DNA of 57,096 nt, from contig CAKTXA010000016.1 in NCBI GenBank assembly GCA_934631005.1, positions 1 to 57,096 of the forward strand, written 5' to 3'. Numbering within the stretch: the first letter of the stretch is position 1; every line of letters starts with the position of its first letter. The notes beneath the pieces were generated by a model. The model had not been told where the DNA came from and did no database searches. It saw nothing but the letters and a program-made list of their open reading frames with translations. The position numbers and the translations under genes are program-made. Shown piece by piece: positions 34,546 through 43,573 of the stretch. The stretch comes from an uncultured Oscillospiraceae bacterium. GTDB taxonomy: Bacteria > Bacillota > Clostridia > Oscillospirales > Oscillospiraceae.

Positions 34546-37536
34546 ATGAAAAAGTTCCTGGCACAACTCCTTGCGGTTACTCTGATCATTTCCATGATCG
34601 TACTTCCCGTTTCGGCAAGCCCGAAGGGGAACACCTACAACGGCACGGCCATCCCGTTCAGCGACTGGACAAACGCGGGCAACGGCGCGTGGCAGGAGAC
34701 GGACGGCGTTCTTTCACCGTCGGACGCACAGACCTGGACGATGCTGCGGTACAATAAGGAGCTCGGCCGCTACTACACCGTTGAATTTGACGTCAAGCAG
34801 CCTGACCAGAACGACAGCATCAAGATCGGCTTTGAGGTGGAGGACGGCGACAACTTCACTGAGAGCGGCCTGATCCTGGAGATGCACAACGCGGGCGTCA
34901 GCCGGATCTTCAATCAGGCGATCAACTCGACAAATGAGAGCGCCTACGGCGGCTGTAACAACGGTTATGGCGGCAGTCAGGGCTTCAGCAAGTCGACCGA
35001 TTGGATCCATGTAAAGCTCCAGCGCGCCGGCAGCGACTTTGCCGTCACGCTGGGCGACGGCGAGACGAGAACATTCCAGTTCTCCTCGGACGCCTATAAC
35101 GGTGGTCACCTTGTGTTGGGCGCGCTGAACGGCCGCGCGATCAGCTATCAGAACATTACCATCACCAAATCGGCAGCGCCGGTGGGCACCGTTGAAAATA
35201 CCTTCAACGGCACGACGATCCCGTTTGCCGACTGGAACAGCGTGGGCGAGGGAAGCTGGCAGGAGATGGGCGGCGTGATCGCGCCGTCGGACGCGCAGAG
35301 CTGGACGATGCTGCAGTTCAAGGAGGCGCTTGGCAGCAACTATACCATCGACCTCGACGTGAAGCAGCCGGATCAGAACAACAGCTTCAAGCTCGGCTTT
35401 GAGGTGGAGGCCGGTCAGAATTTCACGCAGAGCGGCCTGATCCTGGATCTGCACAACGCGGGCGTCTCCCGCATCTTCAACTGGAACATCAACTCTGCGG
35501 ATGAGGGCGCCTACGGTGGCTGCAACAACGGCTACGGCGGCACCAAGGGCTTCAGCAAGTCGACCGACTGGATCCATGTGAAGATCCAGCGTGCCGACAA
35601 CGATTTCACGGTCAAGGTGAACGACGGCGAAACGCGTACCTTCCAGTTCACCACGGACGCCTACAACGGCGGTCATCTGGTGCTGGGCTCGGTGGAAAAC
35701 CGCGCGATCAGCTACAGAAACATCGTGATCACCACCTCGTCGTCCTCGGGCGGCAACAATCAGAACACCTTTAACGGTGTTGGGATCCCGTTCGGCGACT
35801 GGAGAAATGCCGGCAACGGCAGCTGGCAGTACAGCTACACCACGATCGAGCCGTCTGAACGGGACGAGTGGACGATGCTGGACTATAACCGCGCTCTGGG
35901 CGAGTACTACTCGATCGAGCTGGACGTCAAGCAGCCGGATACAAACGACGGTATCAAGATCGGCTTCGAGGTGAAGCCGGGTGAAAACTTTACCCAGAGC
36001 GGCCTTGTTTTTGAAATGCACAATGCCGGTGTCGCACGCGTGTACGACTGGGGTATCAACATGGCGGACGAGGGCGCTTACGGCGGCTGCAACAACGGCT
36101 ACGGCGGCACGCGCGGCTTCAGCGGCACGACGGACTGGATCCACGTCAAGATCCAGCGCTGCGAGGACCGCTATGTCGTAACGTATAACGACGGCAGCGT
36201 GAAGACCTTTGGCTTTACTCTGGCAGGGCACAGCGGCGGGCATCTGATGCTGGGCGCTGTGAATTACCGGCAGATCGCGTATCAGAATATCCACATCAAT
36301 ACCTACAGCGGGCCGTTTGCGGGCTTCGATTACATTGAGACCAACGGCAATGACACCGCCTCCCGCAGCAGTGGCGCCTCCCGTCCGGGCAGACTCCTGC
36401 GCTATCGCGCGGATCAGAACGCGCCGGAGCTGGATTCGCGCTGGCTGAACGTCGGCAACGGCTGGTGGCGCGTGCAGGACGGCATCCTTCATCCGGGCCT
36501 GCAGGACGAATGGACGATGATCGCTTCGGAAAAGCGGCTCGGCGACGCGTATACCGTGGAATTCGACGTCAAGCAGCCGAATACGGACGACGGCATCAAA
36601 ATCGGCTTTGAGGCCGAATATAATCACAACTTCACCCAGAGCGGCCTTGTGCTGGAGATGCACAACTATGGCGTTATGCGCATTTTCGACTGGGCGATCA
36701 ACGCGCGCAGCGAATCGGCCTACGGCGGCTGCAACAACGGCTTTGGCGGCAACCAGACCTTCAGCAAAACGACAGACTGGATCCATGTGAAGATCCAGCG
36801 CAACGGCAGCCGCTTCAATGTGACGGTCAACGACGGCACGGAGCATACCTTTGCCTTTACATCGAACAACTATAACGGCGGCCATATCGTGCTCGGCTCC
36901 GTCAATCACAGAGATGTTCAGTATAAGAACATCATCCTGACGAAGCAGCAGACGAGCCCCCTGCCGGCAAGCCGGGTGAACACGCTGAACGGTCAGCTGC
37001 TCACGCCCGCCGACTGGAGAAACGCCGGGAACGGCAGCTGGTATGACGATTTCGGTGTGATCAAGCCCGCGGAATCGCAGGAGTGGACCATGCTCGCGCT
37101 GGATAAGGCACTCGGCAAGGACTATGTTGCGGAATTCGACGTGAAGCAGCCGAATACGGACGATGGCATCAAGATCGGCTTTGAGGTCGCGGATGATCAG
37201 AACTTCACCGAGAGCGGCCTGATCCTGGAACTGCACAATCTGGGCGTTGCCCGTGTTTACGACTGGAAGATCAATCTGCAGAATGAATGGGCCTACGGCG
37301 GCTGCAACAACAGTTATGGCGGCAGAACGAATTTCAGCCGCACGACCGACTGGATCCATGTCCGTATCGCCAGAAGCGGCGATACGTTTACCGTGAGCTT
37401 CAACGACGGCGCGGAAAAGACGTTTACATTCAACAGCGGGAACTATAACGGCGGGCACCTGATGCTCGGCTCCGTGAACGGCCGCGTGGTGGAATACCGC
37501 GACTTCAGAGTGACGACGGCGGACAGCGCCGTCTGA
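34546..37536 (+). CDS. Secreted protein with five tandem concanavalin-like modules
   Basis: The 996-aa protein has a signal peptide (cleavage near VSA-S, residue ~25) and then almost nothing but five ~190-residue repeats, beginning near nucleotides 34630, 35197, 35764, 36400 and 36980. The first three are spaced exactly 567 bp. Each repeat carries NTFNG..IPF..DW..NVGNGSW, a W-T-M-L strand, the D-V-K-Q-P strand, a G-F-E-V strand, the invariant YGGCNNGYGG loop, and TDWIHVKIQR. This pattern resembles the jelly-roll of the 3-keto-glycoside-hydrolase (DUF1080)/LamG superfamily and is probably carbohydrate binding. There is no SLH, sortase or TM anchor. Located inside the alpha-galactoside operon. 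Function unassigned. Confidence 0.85.
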   Translation: MKKFLAQLLAVTLIISMIVLPVSASPKGNTYNGTAIPFSDWTNAGNGAWQETDGVLSPSDAQTWTMLRYNKELGRYYTVEFDVKQPDQNDSIKIGFEVEDGDNFTESGLILEMHNAGVSRIFNQAINSTNESAYGGCNNGYGGSQGFSKSTDWIHVKLQRAGSDFAVTLGDGETRTFQFSSDAYNGGHLVLGALNGRAISYQNITITKSAAPVGTVENTFNGTTIPFADWNSVGEGSWQEMGGVIAPSDAQSWTMLQFKEALGSNYTIDLDVKQPDQNNSFKLGFEVEAGQNFTQSGLILDLHNAGVSRIFNWNINSADEGAYGGCNNGYGGTKGFSKSTDWIHVKIQRADNDFTVKVNDGETRTFQFTTDAYNGGHLVLGSVENRAISYRNIVITTSSSSGGNNQNTFNGVGIPFGDWRNAGNGSWQYSYTTIEPSERDEWTMLDYNRALGEYYSIELDVKQPDTNDGIKIGFEVKPGENFTQSGLVFEMHNAGVARVYDWGINMADEGAYGGCNNGYGGTRGFSGTTDWIHVKIQRCEDRYVVTYNDGSVKTFGFTLAGHSGGHLMLGAVNYRQIAYQNIHINTYSGPFAGFDYIETNGNDTASRSSGASRPGRLLRYRADQNAPELDSRWLNVGNGWWRVQDGILHPGLQDEWTMIASEKRLGDAYTVEFDVKQPNTDDGIKIGFEAEYNHNFTQSGLVLEMHNYGVMRIFDWAINARSESAYGGCNNGFGGNQTFSKTTDWIHVKIQRNGSRFNVTVNDGTEHTFAFTSNNYNGGHIVLGSVNHRDVQYKNIILTKQQTSPLPASRVNTLNGQLLTPADWRNAGNGSWYDDFGVIKPAESQEWTMLALDKALGKDYVAEFDVKQPNTDDGIKIGFEVADDQNFTESGLILELHNLGVARVYDWKINLQNEWAYGGCNNSYGGRTNFSRTTDWIHVRIARSGDTFTVSFNDGAEKTFTFNSGNYNGGHLMLGSVNGRVVEYRDFRVTTADSAV

Positions 37537-37579
37537 TGCGCGGACGCATTCGTGTTTTGGTAAGTGAGGGAAAATAGCA

Positions 37580-39124
37580 ATGAAAAGAGCCGTTTCGATC
37601 GTTCTGAGCCTTGTGATGACCCTCCTGTGCATGGGCATGACTGCCCTTGCACAGGAGCCGGGCGAGGGTAATACCTATAACGGACAGAGCATCACGCTGT
37701 CCGACTGGAACAATGTTGGGGAAGGCAGCTGGAGCGAGAATGACGGCGTGATCAGCTCCGACGGCAACGCGGAGTGGCTGCTGCTGCAGTTCGGCACGCA
37801 GCTGCAGGGCAATTACGTGATCGAGTATGATGTGCAGCAGGAGAATATCGACCGGAACCTGTCGATCCTGACCGGTTTTGAGGTCAATCAGAGCGAAAAC
37901 TATACGACCAGCGGCCTGACCTTTGAGATGCACAACTACGGCCTTGCCCGCCTGTACGACACGGCGATCAGCCGTCAGAGCGAGCAGGCCTTCGGCGGCT
38001 GCAACAATCCCTACGGCGGCATGGAGACCTACGGCGCAACGACGGAGTGGATCCATGTTCGAATCCAGCGCGTGGACAATGCCTTTACTGTGGAGTATTA
38101 CGACGGCACGGCGCACATGATCTCCTGCGTGCTGGAGGATTACAACGGCGGCTATCTCGTTTTGGGCGCGAACCCGTATCGGAAGATCTCCTTTAAGAAT
38201 ATCACGATCACGGACAACATGACCGTGGACGTCGTGATCGACGAACCGGCGTGGCCGGAGGAGGTGGGCGGCAGCGTCTACCAACTGTATGATAATCAGT
38301 ATCAGGAGTGGACGTTTACCACAGACGGCTGGAGCGCCGAGGGCGACAGCCTGACGCAGGCGCAGCCGGAGGATGCGGAGACGAGCGCCGTGCTGGAGAG
38401 CGAGGAGCTGCGCAATTTTCGCCTGTCGTTCAGCTATGAGCTGCTTTCGGAAAACAGCGGCACGTTCGGTGTGGCGTTCCGAAAGGCAAAGCCGGACGGC
38501 TCCTACAAGGGGCTGGGCTACAGCCTGCTGTTCCGCTGCGATGAGACCGGCGGCGTGATGACGCTCACCGATTATCTGGCGGCCGCAGAGGCCGGACTGG
38601 ATGGCCGCGGGCATCCGTTTGAGGCGGAGGGCACGGTGGAGCTCGCCTGCTCCGGAAATGAGATCTATGTCTGGCTGGACGGAGAGCTGGTCGCCAATGT
38701 GACCGATAACGCCTACGCGTTCGGCTCGCTCGGATTCTTCACGGAGGGCTGCGCAGTCGATTTTTCGGGCATTCAGATCCAGTCTGACGATCTGGCCACC
38801 GACCAGACGCGCGATCTGATCGGCCGCGCGCAGCAGCTGGCGTCCGACGATGCGGACGGCGCGGCGGCACTTTTGGAGGAGTATGCAGGCCTGTCCGAAT
38901 TCCAGAAGTCCTTCGTTCCGAAGCAGACGCTGGAGCAGCTGGAGAATGCGCAGAGCAGCGCCGAACAGCCCGCAGAGCAGCCGGATGAGACGCCGGATGC
39001 AGAGGTTGCGACGCCTGAACAGCCCGAGACGGCGCAGTCGCCGGTGCTTTGGGTCGTGATCGCGGCGGTGTGCGCGGCAGCAGCGGTCGTGATCATTCTG
39101 GTCTGCCGCCGTAAGAAGAAGTAA
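37580..39124 (+). CDS. Membrane-anchored protein with one lectin-like module and a second LamG/DUF1080-like domain
   Basis: The 514-aa protein has a signal peptide (residues ~1-25). Residues ~28-215 are a sixth copy of the module in the preceding gene (NTYNGQSITLSDW, GGCNNPYGG, TEWIHVRIQRV). Residues ~220-400 form a different jelly-roll-like domain (SAVLESEELRNFRLSFSYEL, KGLGYSLLFRC, AFGSLGFFTEG). A Pro/Glu-rich linker leads to a TM helix (VLWVVIAAVCAAAAVVIILVC) and RRKKK. It is therefore a surface receptor anchored in the membrane. It lies 43 bases after the repeat protein and 10 before the first GH36 lipoprotein, so it likely works with them at the cell surface. Confidence 0.85.
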   Translation: MKRAVSIVLSLVMTLLCMGMTALAQEPGEGNTYNGQSITLSDWNNVGEGSWSENDGVISSDGNAEWLLLQFGTQLQGNYVIEYDVQQENIDRNLSILTGFEVNQSENYTTSGLTFEMHNYGLARLYDTAISRQSEQAFGGCNNPYGGMETYGATTEWIHVRIQRVDNAFTVEYYDGTAHMISCVLEDYNGGYLVLGANPYRKISFKNITITDNMTVDVVIDEPAWPEEVGGSVYQLYDNQYQEWTFTTDGWSAEGDSLTQAQPEDAETSAVLESEELRNFRLSFSYELLSENSGTFGVAFRKAKPDGSYKGLGYSLLFRCDETGGVMTLTDYLAAAEAGLDGRGHPFEAEGTVELACSGNEIYVWLDGELVANVTDNAYAFGSLGFFTEGCAVDFSGIQIQSDDLATDQTRDLIGRAQQLASDDADGAAALLEEYAGLSEFQKSFVPKQTLEQLENAQSSAEQPAEQPDETPDAEVATPEQPETAQSPVLWVVIAAVCAAAAVVIILVCRRKKK

Positions 39125-39134
39125 AGGAGTCCCC

Positions 39135-41279
39135 ATGAATATGAACCGGATCAAAAGACTCCTTCTGGTATTACTGATCCCGATCCTGCTGTGCAGCTGC
39201 GCCGCACCGGTACAGAAGGATCCGGCCCCGGCGCCGCAGCCGCAGGCCGATGCTGCGGAGCAGCCGGCGCCCGCCGCGGAGAGCGCGGCGGACGAAGAGA
39301 CGCCGCAGCCGTGGCTTTCGGCGCATTCGCTGGCGCTGCCGGAATATGAGATGAGTGCGGCCAGCGCGGCAAACCGGACGCTTGCCCAGGCGGCGCTGGA
39401 GGAATATCTGAACACGCCGCCCATTGATTTTGTCTACGGCGGCGCGCGCTTCTCCGAGGATCGTGTGTCCTGGGAGCAGACGCTGACCGAGACGGACAGC
39501 GGGAAAACGGTCGAGTACCGGCATTCGCAGACCGGCCTGTGCGTCACGATCGCTTACAGCCTGTTTTCGGATACGAGTGCGCTGGAGTGGACGCTGCGTG
39601 TGCGCAACGACGGCGGCGCGGCCAGCGCCGTTGTGGAGGATTTTCTGGCGCTGACGCTGGAGCGCCCGACAAAGGGCAACACGTCCCTGTTCTACTCCAA
39701 GGGCGGCAACGCGGCGGAGGATGATTTTCTGCCGGTCTCGGCGAGCCTGAAAAACGGCGACAGCCTCTGGATTGGCTCCAACGGCGGACGGTCATCCTCC
39801 GGCGTCCTGCCGTTTTTCAATCTGTATACTGCAAAGGATAAGGGCTGCATCGGCGCAATCGGCTGGAGCGGGCAGTGGAGAGTCGACGTCAGCAAGCAGG
39901 ACGGCACCGTTTCTCTTGCCGCCCGGATGTCGGACTCGCGGTTCTATCTGGAGCCGGGCGAGTCGGTCATGCTGCCGTCCATGATCCTCCTTCCGTGGGA
40001 GAATGATGCCCAGCAGGCGCATAACGATCTGCGCCGCCATATGATCCTGCACCACACCCCGACCGATGAAAACGGTGACGTGGCCCTCGGGCCGGTCTCC
40101 TTCGGCGTGTGGGGCAGCGACGGCGAGGAGGAGATGATCTCCAAGCTCAAGGCGATCTCCAACCGGGAGATGGGCTACGACGTATTCTGGATCGACGCCG
40201 GATGGCATGGCGACGGCAGCAAGATCAGCGCGGATACGTTCGACTCGCTCTGGTTCGAAAACGCCGGGACCTGGTCGACGATCCCGAGCCTGTATCCCAA
40301 TGGCATGAAGCCGGTCTCCGATTTTGCCCATGAAAACGGCATGGGACTGCTGCTCTGGTTTGAGCCGGAGCGCGCCTTTGCGGGCACCGAGCTTATGCAG
40401 CAGCACCCCGACTGGTTTTTGACCTCGCCAGGCAATGCCGACAACTATTTATTTGACCTTGGCAACGACGAAGCCAGAGCGTGGCTTTGTGACTATATCG
40501 CCGGACTGGCCCGGGAATACGGCGTCGATATTTTCCGCAACGATTTTAATATCGAACCGCTGGACTACTGGCGAAACAATGATACGGACGACCGTTCCGG
40601 CATCACGGAAATGAAATACATCGAGGGGCTCTACCGTTTCTGGGACGGCCTGCGGGAAGCCTGCCCGGGCCTGATCATCGACAACTGCGCCTCCGGCGGC
40701 AGACGTCTGGATTTTGAGGCGGCGAGCCGTTCAGTCGCGCTGTTCCGCAGCGATTATCAGTGCTATACGTCCTCCTCCACAGCGGAGGGTTGCCAGTGCG
40801 AGCTGTATGGGCTCAATTTCTGGTTCCCGGTGTCCGGCGCGGCGTCGATGGGCAGGACGGACGCGTATACGTTCCGCTCCAACTACGGCATCTCCATCCA
40901 GACGCCGAATGTGATCAGCGCCTATGAGGAGCAGATCCCGCTGACGGAGGAATTCAAATCCGTCCGCGCGTATTTTTACGGCGATTACTATCCGCTTACA
41001 GACTTCCCAAAGGATATGCAGGACGGCTGGTTTGCCTATCAGCTGAACCGCCCGGAGGAAAAGGACGGCGTGGTGTTTGCATTCCGGCGCATCAAGTCTG
41101 AGCAGGAGAATGCTACAGTTTATCTGCACGGCCTGGACGAAAATGCCGAGTACACCGTGGGGGTGACAGACACCGGCGAGACGTATACGATGCGCGGCGA
41201 GGAGCTGATGCACGCCGGGCTGACGATCTCCATCGACCGGAAAAAGGACAGCCGGATGCTGCGGTATGAGATGAAATGA
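39135..41279 (+). CDS. GH36-family alpha-galactosidase-like lipoprotein
   Basis: The 714-aa protein has a lipobox (LLCSC) after a basic start, so it is a membrane-attached lipoprotein. A Pro/Ala linker (residues ~25-60) precedes the GH36 fold. The barrel shows VFWIDAGWHG, GLLLWFEPERAF, DIFRNDFNIEPLDYW with the predicted nucleophile D470, and DNCASGGRRLDF followed by FRSDYQC with the predicted acid/base D540. GH36 enzymes hydrolyse terminal alpha-galactosyl or related residues. Exact specificity is unknown, since the classical K-W-D-x-N motif is R-N-D-F-N here. Overlaps the next gene by 4 bases (ATGA). Confidence 0.9.
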   Translation: MNMNRIKRLLLVLLIPILLCSCAAPVQKDPAPAPQPQADAAEQPAPAAESAADEETPQPWLSAHSLALPEYEMSAASAANRTLAQAALEEYLNTPPIDFVYGGARFSEDRVSWEQTLTETDSGKTVEYRHSQTGLCVTIAYSLFSDTSALEWTLRVRNDGGAASAVVEDFLALTLERPTKGNTSLFYSKGGNAAEDDFLPVSASLKNGDSLWIGSNGGRSSSGVLPFFNLYTAKDKGCIGAIGWSGQWRVDVSKQDGTVSLAARMSDSRFYLEPGESVMLPSMILLPWENDAQQAHNDLRRHMILHHTPTDENGDVALGPVSFGVWGSDGEEEMISKLKAISNREMGYDVFWIDAGWHGDGSKISADTFDSLWFENAGTWSTIPSLYPNGMKPVSDFAHENGMGLLLWFEPERAFAGTELMQQHPDWFLTSPGNADNYLFDLGNDEARAWLCDYIAGLAREYGVDIFRNDFNIEPLDYWRNNDTDDRSGITEMKYIEGLYRFWDGLREACPGLIIDNCASGGRRLDFEAASRSVALFRSDYQCYTSSSTAEGCQCELYGLNFWFPVSGAASMGRTDAYTFRSNYGISIQTPNVISAYEEQIPLTEEFKSVRAYFYGDYYPLTDFPKDMQDGWFAYQLNRPEEKDGVVFAFRRIKSEQENATVYLHGLDENAEYTVGVTDTGETYTMRGEELMHAGLTISIDRKKDSRMLRYEMK

Positions 41280-43558
41280 CGATGAAAAAGAGAAAGCTAC
41301 TGCTCCCGATCGCCCTTGTAATCGCAGTGGCCGCGCTCCTGTGCACCGGCTGTGGCGCCGCGGAGGCGGACTATGCGTTCCGCTATCACCCTTTTGAGGG
41401 CACGATCGAGCTGACGAGCCCGGTCGCCGATGGCCAGCGGGTCGCGATCGCGGCCTACCGAAACGGCCAGTTTCTGGCCTACGCGGAGACTGACGGCAGC
41501 CTGTACGTGCTGCCGGAGGATGCGGACCTGTATAAGGCGTTTACGCTGGACGGCTCGAACAGGCCGACCAGGGCTGCAATGGAATTCACGCTGGATCAGC
41601 TGCCGGTCGTCCCGGAGCCGGAAGGAGTGCAAACCGTGTTTTTGAAACAGATCTATCAGAAAAAACCTCTGTTTTCGTTCCGCTATGACGGAAAGAGCTC
41701 GGAGGACATCCTGCCAAACTGGGACTACACGCAGCAGACCGAGCTTCTGGCGGACGGCTTTGCGGTCACGACCGTCTGGACCGACCCTGTGAGCGGGCTG
41801 CGGATCACCTGCGACGCGCAGGAGACAGGCGGCACGGCGGAGTGGGTCGTCCGGCTGACAAATACCGGCAGCGCGGACACGCCGCTGATCGAGAACTTCC
41901 AGATCGCCGACCTCTCTGCCGAGCTTCCGACTGCCGAGGCCGGGCAGACGGTCAAGATCGGCAGCAGCAAGGGCACCAATCTGCAGGAGGATGATTTTAT
42001 CTTCTCCGAAAAGACGCTGCGTCCGCTCGGCAGCCGCCGGTATGCCGCGTCCGACGGGCGCTCGACCTCCGGTGCGTGTATGCCGTATTTCAATGTACAT
42101 AACGGTAGCAGCGGCTATGTTTTCGCCGTCGGCTGGACGGGGCAGTGGGAAGCAAGCTTTTCCCGCAGCCTTTCCGGCACGCTGCATGTGACCGCCGGCA
42201 TGCAGAATACGCACTTTGTGCTCCATCCCGGCGAGAGCGTGAGAACGCCGTCGGCAGCTGTGCTGACGTGGACGGGCACGGAGGAAGAGGGCTATAACGC
42301 CTGGCGGCAGTATATGCTGAAGGCGCACACGCCGAAAGCGGCGGACGGCTCCGTCATTACGCTTCCCATCACCTGCGGCGCGTGGGGCGGCGACACCGCG
42401 GAGGAGCACATCAACATGATCGGCAGGCTCGCCGCGGCGAACGCGAAGTATGACGCGTACTGGATCGACGCGGGCTGGTATGGCTCCGAAAACCGCCACA
42501 GCTCCGACCAGTACGGCGACGAATGGTTCAAAAACGCCGGTGACTGGTATATCAACGACACGCTGTATCCAAACGGGATGCGCCCCGTCGCAGATCAGGC
42601 GCACAGCGTGGGCTATTCCTTCCTGCTCTGGTTTGAGCCGGAGCGGGCGTGGTACGATTCTCAGCTCGTGCAGGAGCACGAAAGCTGGTTTTTGAAGGGA
42701 AATTCCGGCAGCACGAGCTATCTGCTGAACCTGGGCGATGAGGAAGCGAGAAGCTGGATCATCGACTTTATCAGCAGCCGGATTCAGGAATACGGCATCG
42801 ACATCCTGCGGCAGGATTTCAACGTGGAATCGCTCTCCTACTGGATGGCCGCGGACACGGGCGACCGGCAGGGCATCACGGAGATGAAGTACATTGAAGG
42901 ACTGTATCTCTATCTCGATGCGCTGCTGGAGAAGAACCCGGGCCTGATCCTGGATAACTGCGCAGGCGGCGGCCGGCGGCTCGACTATGAGATGCTGACG
43001 CGCGCGCTGCCATTCTGGAGAAGCGACTATCAGTGCTTTGAGACCTATTTGACGACGCCCTGCCAGATCCAGACCGACGGGCTGGCCCGCTGGGTCCCGC
43101 TCAACGGCACCGGCGTGCAGTCGCGGCCGGACGATACGTATTCCTTCCGTTCGAATCTGGCCTACGCGATGCAGTTCCCGTTTGCATCCGGCAGCCAGAC
43201 CTGGCACGCGAAGATGCTGGAGGATTTCCACAAGGCGCAGCCGTATTTTCTGGGCAGCTACTATAAGCTGACCGATGGCGATATTGCGGCGAACGACACG
43301 TGGTATGCCTATGAGCAGCTCCTCGCCGAGGAGGATCGCGCGCTCGTGGCAGCATTCCGCCGCGAGGAATCGCTGACCGGCAGGCAGGCACTGCAGCTGC
43401 GGGTGCCGGACGGTGTGACGTCGATCGTATGCACCGATGCGGACACGGGCGCTGTGTCGTTCCTGAGCCCGGACGCGGATGGAAACTTTATCCTGAACGC
43501 AAAAGCAACGGAAAAACGGACGGCAAAGCTGTTCTTCCTGGAATTCACACGGAAATAA
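41276..43558 (+). CDS. Second GH36-family lipoprotein
   Basis: The 760-aa protein is a paralogue of the preceding enzyme with its own signal peptide and lipobox (LLCTGC). Predicted nucleophile D514 in ILRQDFNVESLSYW and acid/base D584 in WRSDYQC; conserved YWIDAGWYG and LLWFEPERAW. The ~340-residue N-terminal beta supersandwich is more divergent than the barrel. Two adjacent, diverged surface GH36 enzymes suggest different linkages or chain positions in the same glycan. The start ATG overlaps the previous stop; an ATG six bases later could also serve. Confidence 0.9.
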   Translation: MTMKKRKLLLPIALVIAVAALLCTGCGAAEADYAFRYHPFEGTIELTSPVADGQRVAIAAYRNGQFLAYAETDGSLYVLPEDADLYKAFTLDGSNRPTRAAMEFTLDQLPVVPEPEGVQTVFLKQIYQKKPLFSFRYDGKSSEDILPNWDYTQQTELLADGFAVTTVWTDPVSGLRITCDAQETGGTAEWVVRLTNTGSADTPLIENFQIADLSAELPTAEAGQTVKIGSSKGTNLQEDDFIFSEKTLRPLGSRRYAASDGRSTSGACMPYFNVHNGSSGYVFAVGWTGQWEASFSRSLSGTLHVTAGMQNTHFVLHPGESVRTPSAAVLTWTGTEEEGYNAWRQYMLKAHTPKAADGSVITLPITCGAWGGDTAEEHINMIGRLAAANAKYDAYWIDAGWYGSENRHSSDQYGDEWFKNAGDWYINDTLYPNGMRPVADQAHSVGYSFLLWFEPERAWYDSQLVQEHESWFLKGNSGSTSYLLNLGDEEARSWIIDFISSRIQEYGIDILRQDFNVESLSYWMAADTGDRQGITEMKYIEGLYLYLDALLEKNPGLILDNCAGGGRRLDYEMLTRALPFWRSDYQCFETYLTTPCQIQTDGLARWVPLNGTGVQSRPDDTYSFRSNLAYAMQFPFASGSQTWHAKMLEDFHKAQPYFLGSYYKLTDGDIAANDTWYAYEQLLAEEDRALVAAFRREESLTGRQALQLRVPDGVTSIVCTDADTGAVSFLSPDADGNFILNAKATEKRTAKLFFLEFTRK

Positions 43559-43573
43559 CGAGAGGGGATCACT

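Noticed and set aside
34630..37500. Regular repeats suggesting a CRISPR array
   Set aside because: The repeat unit is 567 bp and codes for a protein module; there are no short repeats with unique spacers.
34714..37638. 974-codon minus-strand frame opposite the repeat protein
   Set aside because: It repeats only because the plus-strand gene is repetitive; no signal peptide or motif.
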